DNA of 64,000 bases from CAKZNE01 sp964485405. GTDB lineage: Bacteria > Bacteroidota > Bacteroidia > Flavobacteriales > Schleiferiaceae. The stretch is taken from NCBI GenBank assembly GCA_964485405.1, contig CAZAJG010000005.1:76022-140021 (forward strand). Direction: 5' to 3'. Shown here in pieces: positions 43,991 through 50,758 of the stretch (positions within the stretch are counted from its first letter, which is position 1; each line of letters opens with the position of its first letter). The position numbers and the translations under genes were made by a program. Under the pieces are notes generated by a model. The model saw nothing but the letters and a program-made list of their open reading frames with translations. It searched no databases and was not told the DNA's origin.

Positions 43991-46299
43991 AGGTAGGTAT
44001 TTTCAAGAGTAGAGGAGGCTGGGAGATCATAGATTTGATCTTTCACAATCAAATTTATATTGCTGTTGCTGTGGTTAACAATTTGAAATTTATCCTTTTC
44101 AAAACTCACAGCAATGCGCATTCCTCTATAGTTCACCTTAAAACGGAGAGCATTCCATCCCTTTGGAAGTTTTGGATTAAAATAAAGGTTGTCGCCTTTT
44201 ACACGCATTCCTCCAAAACCTTCTACTACGCTCATCCAGGTTCCGGCCATACTGGTAATGTGTAGGCCTTCGTCTACTTCATGATTATAATCATCTAAAT
44301 CCAAACGACTGGTACGCAAGTAGAGCTCGTATGCTTTATCCATTTTGTTTAGGTAGGCCGCCAAAATTACATGCACACAAGGCGATAATGAGCTTTCATG
44401 AACGGTCATAGGTTCATAAAAGTCAAAGTTTCTTTCTATTTCATCGGGATCAAAATGATCTTCAAAAAGATACATGCCTTGTAGAACGTCTGCTTGCTTT
44501 ATGAAGCAACTTCTCAAGATTCTATCCCAACTCCAATGCTGATTAATGGGCTTTTCAGAGGCTGCAAGATCATCCACGTGCTTTAGTTCTTTGTCCATAA
44601 AGCCTTCTTGTTGAAGAAATATGCCGAGTTCTTCTTCCTCAGGAAGAAATACATGTTCAGATATATATTTCCACTGTTCCAGTTCTTCTGCTGAAAAGTT
44701 TGTTTTAGCTAATATCGAGTCTAAAGCCGCATCATTTTCTTCGGTAAACTTTTCAATGAGCTCGGTGGTGTATTGGATGGTCCAACAGGCGATATAGTTC
44801 GTATACCAATTGTTGTTTACATTGTTTTCGTATTCATTGGGTCCCGTAACGCCAAGCATTACAAATTTCTGCTTCGCTTTACTCCAATTGAATCGTTGTG
44901 CCCAAAAACGAGCAATTCCAATAAGCACTTCCAAGCCATATTCCTGGATGTAGCTTTCATCTCCAAAATAGCGGCTGTAATTATAAATAGCAAAAGCGAT
45001 GGCCCCATTTCTGTGAATTTCTTCAAAAGTGATTTCCCATTCGTTATGACACTCTTCCCCATTCATGGTTACCATAGGGTACAAAGCGGCACCGTTTGTA
45101 AAACCAAGCTTCTGAGCATTTTCTATAGCTTTTGGCAAGTGGTTATGACGATAAACCAATAAGTTGCGCGCTACTTCCTTGCCCGAAGAAGACATGTAGA
45201 AGGGAAGACAATACGCTTCGGTGTCCCAGTAGGTAGAGCCTCCATATTTTTCACCGGTAAAACCTTTCGGGCCAATGTTCAATCGGGCATCTTCTCCAGT
45301 ATAGGTTTGTGTTAATTGAAAAATGTTGAACCGAATGCCTTGTTGTGCATCTGGGTCTCCTTCAATGATAATATCACAGTTTTCCCATCTGTTTTTCCAG
45401 TTTTTCTTCTGCTCAGCCAAAAGCATTTGGAAGCCATCACGCATCGCATCCGATGCGAGTTTGTCGGCAATGGAAATAATCTGGTCTTTGGAATGGTTTA
45501 AAGAACTGGTAATTGCCGCATATTTATAAAGCGTATACATTTTTCCATCCTCTGAGTTTAGCTCAAAGGTGTTGGCCGCATACTTTTCTTTCTTTTCAAT
45601 TTCTGGATAAAGGGTAAAATGTTCCTCTCCAATATAGAGCTCATAGCGCATGGAAGCGGCTACATGAAAATCGAGTTTTTTTGTTTTAGCAGATATGACG
45701 GCTTTTTGAGAGCCTGCGTTTTCAGAGACTCCTTCCCAAAATTTTTCATCGTAGTTGCTATCTGCATTAATTACATCAAAATCAAGATAAGGTGTAACCT
45801 TGAGCTTGGGCGAAAATCCTTTGGGCGAAATAGAGTAGCGCAGAGCACCAATTTCTTTTCGATGCATACTCACGAAACGAAGGGCTTCCACCTCTATGGT
45901 TTTCCCCTCCTCTATTTCTACCGTGAAGGTCCTCAGCAGATGGCCTTCTTCCATGTTGAGCTCTCTGCGAAAATGAAGTACTTTAAGCTTGTTGAGGTCA
46001 ATGCGAACGCCATCCACTTCTAAGTGAATACCAATCCAGTTTACAGCGTTTAAAACTTTAGCAAAGTATTCGGGATATCCGTTTTTCCACCAACCCACAC
46101 GGGTTTTGTCCGGGTAGTATATTCCAGCTATGTAGCTTCCTTGTAGGTGTTTTCCGCTGTAGTCTTCTTCAAAATTGGCGCGCTGGCCCATATACCCATT
46201 ACCCAAGCTAAAAAGCGATTCCGAACCTTCATGTCTTTCCGGATCCCATCTATCTTCAATGATTTTCCACTCGTGCGTAAGCAGGTATTTGTTGCGCAT
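43987..46299 (-). CDS. GH65 glycoside phosphorylase, probably maltose phosphorylase
   Basis: Cytosolic 770-residue enzyme of glycoside hydrolase family 65, with no signal peptide. The general acid is E489 in GVTGPNEYENN, and the glycone-binding segment GSTYWDTEAY is at 354-363. With beta-phosphoglucomutase and a sugar kinase directly upstream, the likely reaction is maltose plus phosphate to glucose and beta-glucose 1-phosphate. Trehalose, kojibiose and nigerose phosphorylases share the fold, so substrate choice rests on context. It is coupled by a 4-bp overlap to the GH13 gene downstream and lies 12 bp after pgmB. Confidence 0.9.
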   Translation of the reverse strand: MRNKYLLTHEWKIIEDRWDPERHEGSESLFSLGNGYMGQRANFEEDYSGKHLQGSYIAGIYYPDKTRVGWWKNGYPEYFAKVLNAVNWIGIHLEVDGVRIDLNKLKVLHFRRELNMEEGHLLRTFTVEIEEGKTIEVEALRFVSMHRKEIGALRYSISPKGFSPKLKVTPYLDFDVINADSNYDEKFWEGVSENAGSQKAVISAKTKKLDFHVAASMRYELYIGEEHFTLYPEIEKKEKYAANTFELNSEDGKMYTLYKYAAITSSLNHSKDQIISIADKLASDAMRDGFQMLLAEQKKNWKNRWENCDIIIEGDPDAQQGIRFNIFQLTQTYTGEDARLNIGPKGFTGEKYGGSTYWDTEAYCLPFYMSSSGKEVARNLLVYRHNHLPKAIENAQKLGFTNGAALYPMVTMNGEECHNEWEITFEEIHRNGAIAFAIYNYSRYFGDESYIQEYGLEVLIGIARFWAQRFNWSKAKQKFVMLGVTGPNEYENNVNNNWYTNYIACWTIQYTTELIEKFTEENDAALDSILAKTNFSAEELEQWKYISEHVFLPEEEELGIFLQQEGFMDKELKHVDDLAASEKPINQHWSWDRILRSCFIKQADVLQGMYLFEDHFDPDEIERNFDFYEPMTVHESSLSPCVHVILAAYLNKMDKAYELYLRTSRLDLDDYNHEVDEGLHITSMAGTWMSVVEGFGGMRVKGDNLYFNPKLPKGWNALRFKVNYRGMRIAVSFEKDKFQIVNHSNSNINLIVKDQIYDLPASSTLENTYL

Positions 46300-46311
46300 A
46301 TAGTAAGTACG

Positions 46312-46965
46312 TTATAGTTGGTTTATCAGATGTTGAGGATGAATGCCTTCTAAGCCGTTCAATACTACATCTGCTTCACTGAGAATATTTTTATCACCAA
46401 TACCAATGGCGGTAAAACCTCCATTTTTAGCGGCTTTTACCCCAGCAATGGCATCCTCAAAAACAATAGCATGGGCGGGAGCAACATCAAGAGCTTCTGC
46501 ACCAAGCAGAAACACTTGCGGATGAGGCTTAGACTTTGTGGTGGAATTTCCATCGATTAAGGCGTCAAAAAAGGAGAGTAGGTCTACCTTTTCCAAGATT
46601 AAACGCGCATTTTTACTGGCAGAACCTAAAGCAATTTTGAGTTGTAGATCTTTACTCCTTTGAAGAAAATCACGAACACCGGGAAGAACTTCATGAGTAT
46701 CCATCTGAGCAATGAGCTCTAAGTACCAATCGTTTTTTTGCACCATCAACTCCTCCTTTCTTTCTTCAGAAAGAGTTGTGTTGCCCCACTTCAGAATCAT
46801 CTCTAAAGACTCCTTGCGGCTAACGCCTTTGAGCTGCTCATTTTCTTGATGCGTAAAGGATATGCCCAACTCGCTCGCTAATCTTTTCCAGGCCTTAAAA
46901 TGGTATTTGGCCGTATCCACCAAAACACCATCCAAATCGAATATAAAAGCTTTGATGGAGTCCAT
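46312..46965 (-). CDS. pgmB: Beta-phosphoglucomutase
   Basis: HAD-superfamily enzyme of 217 residues that converts beta-glucose 1-phosphate to glucose 6-phosphate. The motif FIFDLDGVLVDT (residues 8-19) gives nucleophile D10 and acid/base D12; the cap domain loop and LKGVSRKESLE are typical of PgmB. GSASKN and the later FEDAIAGVKAAK complete the HAD motifs. It takes the product of the GH65 phosphorylase encoded next to it, a standard pairing. Its first base overlaps the stop of the kinase gene upstream. Confidence 0.95.
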   Translation of the reverse strand: MDSIKAFIFDLDGVLVDTAKYHFKAWKRLASELGISFTHQENEQLKGVSRKESLEMILKWGNTTLSEERKEELMVQKNDWYLELIAQMDTHEVLPGVRDFLQRSKDLQLKIALGSASKNARLILEKVDLLSFFDALIDGNSTTKSKPHPQVFLLGAEALDVAPAHAIVFEDAIAGVKAAKNGGFTAIGIGDKNILSEADVVLNGLEGIHPQHLINQL

Positions 46966-47846
46966 TAAGAACTTTTCTTAAGTGGGTGAACCATTTCCTC
47001 CAAATGTTGAATGTGGTAGCCCAACAAGCCATCGAGCGGCTTTTGAATCATTCTACCCATTTTTAGCTTTAATTCATCCATGGCACAGGCTAAAACCTCT
47101 CTAAAATGATAGGCAACAGATCCTACAAAATGAACAGGCACATTCTTAGACTCTGGAAAACATTGAACGTGAATTTCTAAAAAACTTAAAAAGCCTTCAC
47201 GCACCAAATTGAAGAAGAAAGGATCTTCAATATGCTTTTTAGCAAAAGGGGCGAGGCTAGCGAGAAACACATTGGCATGAGGTTTAGTGTATACGTGGTC
47301 AATTATAGCATCTTTATCTAAGCCGTAGGTTTTGTAAAAATCTATGCGTGCTGCTTCTGGCATTTTTTTATACAAATAACTGGCTACTAGTTTTTTGCCT
47401 ATGTTGCTGGCGCTGCCTTCATCACCAAGTATAAAGGCTAATGCTGGAACTTTTTCCGAAATATCATTCCCATCAAAATACACCGAGTTAGAGCCCGTTC
47501 CCAAGATGCAGCTAATAGCAGGTTCACCAGAATAGGTAGCATAAGCACAAGCTTTAAGATCGTGATCTACCTGAATGTCAGCAATGGGGAAGGCGCTTTT
47601 TAAACCCTTGTGGATGATTTGATTTAAGGCAGGACTTGAGCATCCAGCGCCATAAAAGAAGGCATGTGTGCACAATGGGCCATACTTCTGGATTTCGGCT
47701 ACTTGTTCCAGTTTTTTGCGGATAAACTCCGCTTCATGGAAATAGGGGTTAAACCCCATCATTCGAAAGCGGCATATTTCCTTTCCGCTGTTTTCTAAAA
47801 AAACAGCATCGCACTTCGTTGAGCCACTTTCTGCAATAAAAATCAT
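46965..47846 (-). CDS. BadF/BadG-family sugar kinase (putative glucokinase)
   Basis: A 293-residue ASKHA-fold kinase of the BadF/BadG/BcrA/BcrD ATPase family, similar to N-acetylglucosamine kinases. The phosphate-1 loop is at the N-terminus (ESGSTKCDAVF), the phosphate-2 loop is CILGTGSNS, and LGDEGSASNIGKK follows. By context it could phosphorylate the free glucose released by the GH65 phosphorylase, which would make it a glucokinase; annotation as a GlcNAc or glucosamine kinase by similarity is equally possible. It is the first gene of its operon, with operator site D 44 bp upstream, and overlaps pgmB by one base. Confidence 0.82.
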   Translation of the reverse strand: MIFIAESGSTKCDAVFLENSGKEICRFRMMGFNPYFHEAEFIRKKLEQVAEIQKYGPLCTHAFFYGAGCSSPALNQIIHKGLKSAFPIADIQVDHDLKACAYATYSGEPAISCILGTGSNSVYFDGNDISEKVPALAFILGDEGSASNIGKKLVASYLYKKMPEAARIDFYKTYGLDKDAIIDHVYTKPHANVFLASLAPFAKKHIEDPFFFNLVREGFLSFLEIHVQCFPESKNVPVHFVGSVAYHFREVLACAMDELKLKMGRMIQKPLDGLLGYHIQHLEEMVHPLKKSS

Positions 47847-47889
47847 ATTCAGTTCAAGATTTGGAAAGACTAAAATAGAAAAAATTAAG

Positions 47890-47910
47890 TTAGTGTACTT
47901 TTTACATTTT
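47890..47910. promoter_or_regulatory. Maltodextrin-regulon operator, site D, overlapping the gapA stop
   Basis: TTAGTGTA-CTTTT-TACATTTT. One half-site overlaps the last three codons of gapA, which may explain its weaker match. On the minus strand a -7 candidate TATTTTAG (plus 47870-47877) lies 23 bp from the centre, upstream of the kinase gene. Confidence 0.65.
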
Positions 47911-48894
47911 CATCATTTTGACTGCCATATCGGCTAGCCTTGCAGAATATCCAGCTTCATTATCATACCAACCTACAATTTTCACGAGTCGTCCATTTGT
48001 GCTCGTTAAAGGGCTGTCAAAGATGCAACTGTGCGGATCTCCCGTAATATCAGAAGATACAAGTGGCGCTTCCGAATATTTAAGAATTCCTTTTAGGTGG
48101 GTATTTGCGGCTTCGCGCATCACTTTATTGATTTCGTCTGCACTAACTTCCGTGCTTAAAGTAGCAGTTAAATCAGTAACCGACCCTGTTGGTGTAGGCA
48201 CTCGCATGGCTAAACCATCCAGTTTTCCAGCTAACTCAGGTATTACCAAACCTACGGCTTGTGCAGCTCCGGTAGTAGTAGGGATGATGTTGATGGCAGC
48301 CGCACGAGCTCGCCTTAAATCCGCATGAGGTGCATCTTGTAATCTTTGATCTGCAGTATAGGCGTGAATGGTAGTCATATATCCTTTTTCAATGCCAAAG
48401 TTATCGTGCAATACTTTAGCCATAGGAGCCAAACAATTGGTGGTGCAAGAAGCATTGCTTACGAGCACATCTTCTGCAGTTAGCAATTGATCGTTCACAC
48501 CAAGAACCATGGTTTTAATTCCCTTTTTGGCTGGAGCGCTTAAAAGCACTTTTTTGGCTCCCGCGCTTAAGTGCTTACTCATGCCGGCTTCATCTCTAAA
48601 GATCCCGGTGCATTCCAGTACTAAGTCAATATCCAAATCGCTCCAGGGCAATTGTTCTGGATCTCTTTGAGAGTAAATAGCAATAGACTTTCCATCTACG
48701 GAAATTCCCGTTTCGGTTGCTTCAATAGCATTTGGCAAAATCCCGTGAACGGAGTCATGTTTTAAAAGATGGGCTAGTGTTTTGGTGTCGGTAAGATCAT
48801 TAATAGCTACAACCTCAACTCCCTCTTGATGCAATAGGTTTCTAAAACAAAGTCTGCCGATTCTGCCGAATCCGTTAATGGCTATTTTTTTCAT
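47902..48894 (-). CDS. gapA: Glyceraldehyde-3-phosphate dehydrogenase, type I
   Basis: Glycolytic dehydrogenase of 330 residues. NGFGRIGR at 7-14 starts the Rossmann fold, IND at 31-33 fits NAD specificity, and the catalytic cysteine is C150 in SNASCTTNCL; the GWYDNEAGYS motif is near the C-terminus. It starts 13 bp after the pfkA stop, so the pair is probably one transcript driven from the region containing site E. Confidence 0.98.
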   Translation of the reverse strand: MKKIAINGFGRIGRLCFRNLLHQEGVEVVAINDLTDTKTLAHLLKHDSVHGILPNAIEATETGISVDGKSIAIYSQRDPEQLPWSDLDIDLVLECTGIFRDEAGMSKHLSAGAKKVLLSAPAKKGIKTMVLGVNDQLLTAEDVLVSNASCTTNCLAPMAKVLHDNFGIEKGYMTTIHAYTADQRLQDAPHADLRRARAAAINIIPTTTGAAQAVGLVIPELAGKLDGLAMRVPTPTGSVTDLTATLSTEVSADEINKVMREAANTHLKGILKYSEAPLVSSDITGDPHSCIFDSPLTSTNGRLVKIVGWYDNEAGYSARLADMAVKMMKM

Positions 48895-48907
48895 TTAAAG
48901 TCGTTTT

Positions 48908-49891
48908 CTAAGTGGATAATATTTTACTAATTCGCAATAACTCTGTGCTTAGTGCTGCCTTATTACTAATGGCTTTTTGAAGAAAAGTAAAGGTTACTTG
49001 GCCACCTACCATTCCAGCCATTACATCAGATTGACCGTTGAGTAGGCCCTCTACGGCTGCAACTCCAAGTTGACTCGCTAAAATCCGGTCTAAGCAAGAT
49101 GGTGCTCCCCCTCTTTGAAGATGACCTAAGATGGTTACCTTCGTTTCAATTTCTGGAAACTCTTTATTTACTTGATCTGCGATCCAAAAAGGGTCTCCAA
49201 GTTTGTTTCCTTCCGAAACCACCACCAGTTTATTCGTCTTTTTATTTTCAGAAGCTTTTCTAAGAGCGCTCAAAAGGTCCTCCTGAGGATCACTTTCTTC
49301 AGGAAGGATAACATCTAGAGCACCAGATGCTAGGGCAGAGCGGAGTGCAATAAAACCAGAGTCGCGTCCCATTACTTCTACAAAAAACAGACGATTGTGA
49401 GATTCTGCTGTATCTCTGATTTTATCAATACAATCTACTACCACATTGGTGGCCGAGTCAAAACCAATAGTATAGTCGGTTCCAAAAAGATCATTGTCAA
49501 TTGTTCCAGGAACCCCGATTACGGGAAGGCCAAACTCTTCTTCAAAAAGGTGCCCGCCCGTAAATGTTCCGTTTCCACCGATGAGCACCAAGGCATCTAT
49601 TCCATACTTTTTTGCTTGCTCGTATGCTTTTTTACGACCCTCTGGTGTTCTAAACTCTTCGCTTCTAGAGGACTTTAAAAACGTGCCTCCCCGGCTCAAA
49701 ATGTTTTTTACCGATCGAGCATCGAGCTCCTTTATCTGTCCTTCAATAAGGCCTTGATAACCTTCAAAAATTCCAAATACTTTTTTGTTGTAAAAGGTGG
49801 CTGATCGTACAACGGCTCTTATGGCGGCATTCATTCCTGGAGAGTCTCCTCCTGAGGTAAGAACACCTATAGATTTAATGGATTTAACCAT
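48908..49891 (-). CDS. pfkA: ATP-dependent 6-phosphofructokinase
   Basis: Phosphorylates fructose 6-phosphate in glycolysis. The 327-residue chain has GGDSPGMN (14-21) for ATP binding, the catalytic segment PGTIDNDLFGTD, and MGRDSGFIA for the sugar phosphate; length and motifs are those of the bacterial allosteric enzyme. It is the first gene of a pfkA-gapA unit that diverges from the Nudix regulator, with operator site E 28-48 bp upstream of its start. Confidence 0.97.
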   Translation of the reverse strand: MVKSIKSIGVLTSGGDSPGMNAAIRAVVRSATFYNKKVFGIFEGYQGLIEGQIKELDARSVKNILSRGGTFLKSSRSEEFRTPEGRKKAYEQAKKYGIDALVLIGGNGTFTGGHLFEEEFGLPVIGVPGTIDNDLFGTDYTIGFDSATNVVVDCIDKIRDTAESHNRLFFVEVMGRDSGFIALRSALASGALDVILPEESDPQEDLLSALRKASENKKTNKLVVVSEGNKLGDPFWIADQVNKEFPEIETKVTILGHLQRGGAPSCLDRILASQLGVAAVEGLLNGQSDVMAGMVGGQVTFTFLQKAISNKAALSTELLRISKILST

Positions 49892-49918
49892 GTGTTTAAT
49901 ATGTAAGGCTTAACAAAC

Positions 49919-49939
49919 TTAGTGTAAAAATAACACTTA
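49919..49939. promoter_or_regulatory. Maltodextrin-regulon operator, site E
   Basis: TTAGTGTA-AAAAT-AACACTTA lies between the divergent pfkA and Nudix-regulator genes. Candidate -7 elements occur on both sides: TATCTTTA on the plus strand 25 bp from the centre and TACATATT on the minus strand 24 bp from it. Confidence 0.75.
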
Positions 49940-49953
49940 TTAAAAAATAACAT

Positions 49954-49961
49954 TATCTTTA
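49954..49961 (+). promoter_or_regulatory. Candidate -7 element for the Nudix regulator gene
   Basis: TATCTTTA matches TAnnTTTG in all but the last position. It lies 57 bp before the GTG start, with operator site E in the place where a -33 box would be. Confidence 0.4.
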
Positions 49962-50018
49962 GCTTCAGAAAAAAATGTAGATTTTTGCAAGCATTCTATT
50001 TCACAAAACTTCTAAACC

Positions 50019-50720
50019 GTGGGTAACACTGAACCTAAAAACCTTAATCCTAACGTATCTGTCGACTGTGTAGTGTTTGGTTTTGATAATGAAAAACTAA
50101 ATGTTCTACTGCTTGAGCAGAAGTTGAAAGATAAGGATAAAAGCCAGTTTGCTCTTCCCGGAGATCTAATTTTAAACGAAGAGGGACTGGATNNNNNNNN
50201 NNCTTCTAGAGTTTTAAAGGAGTTGACTCAATTGGAAGGTATTTTTCTAAAGCAGTTTTGCACTTTTGGAGATCCAAGTCGGGTACAGGATATTAAAGAT
50301 TTGGACTGGCTTCAATCGTATCGGAAACACCCGCAAGCCAGAGTAATTACGGTAGCGTATTTTTCTTTGGTAAAAATGGGAGATTTTGAACCTGCTGCTT
50401 CGAGCTTTGCGGAACGCGTATTTTGGTGTGATGTAAAAGAGTTACCGCCTTTGGCCTTTGATCATGATGATATTTTAGACAAGGCTTGGAAGCATTTAAA
50501 AGATGAATTTGAATACCGTAGAACCGGATTTGAGCTTCTGCCAGAAAAATTCACGCTCACACAGGTTCAAAAGCTTTATGAGATTATTTTGGATAAAACC
50601 TTGGACAAGCGAAACTTCCGAAAGAAGATTCTTAAGGAAAACCTGGTTACTCCAACCAATGAGAAGCAAAAAGGAGTGCTGCATAAACCTGCTATGTTAT
50701 ATGAACTTAAGGCAGATTAA
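50019..50720 (+). CDS. NrtR-like regulator: Nudix domain plus winged helix
   Basis: A 233-residue protein starting with GTG. Residues of about 12-150 are a Nudix fold; residues of about 165-233 (LPEKFTLTQVQKLYEIIL, DKRNFRKKIL, HKPAMLYEL) are the winged-helix DNA-binding domain of NrtR-type regulators. The Nudix helix reads RVLKELTQL where catalytic enzymes have REVxEExGL, so two of three key acidic positions are changed and hydrolysis is unlikely. NrtR-family proteins control sugar genes in Bacteroidota (AraR is an example). Its place beside pfkA-gapA, upstream of the susCD genes, and the operator in its own promoter make it the best candidate regulator of this locus. Ten N at 50193-50202 hide about four residues of the Nudix region. 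Confidence 0.87.
   Translation: MGNTEPKNLNPNVSVDCVVFGFDNEKLNVLLLEQKLKDKDKSQFALPGDLILNEEGLDXXXXSRVLKELTQLEGIFLKQFCTFGDPSRVQDIKDLDWLQSYRKHPQARVITVAYFSLVKMGDFEPAASSFAERVFWCDVKELPPLAFDHDDILDKAWKHLKDEFEYRRTGFELLPEKFTLTQVQKLYEIILDKTLDKRNFRKKILKENLVTPTNEKQKGVLHKPAMLYELKAD
50193..50202. other. Run of 10 N inside the Nudix regulator gene
   Basis: Ten undetermined bases between GLD and SRVLKEL. The frame is kept if the run is really 10 bases. It hides part of the Nudix motif but not the REVxEE-equivalent residues just after. Confidence 0.95.
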
Positions 50721-50758
50721 GCCTAAGCGTCAATTGGCGTGATTCTTAAAAACATAGA

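Noticed and set aside
44773..45162. Open frames of 120-150 codons on the strand opposite GH65, ClC, the GH13 lipoprotein and the T9SS genes
   Set aside because: They lie fully inside well-supported genes on the other strand, have no family features, and are explained by codon bias.
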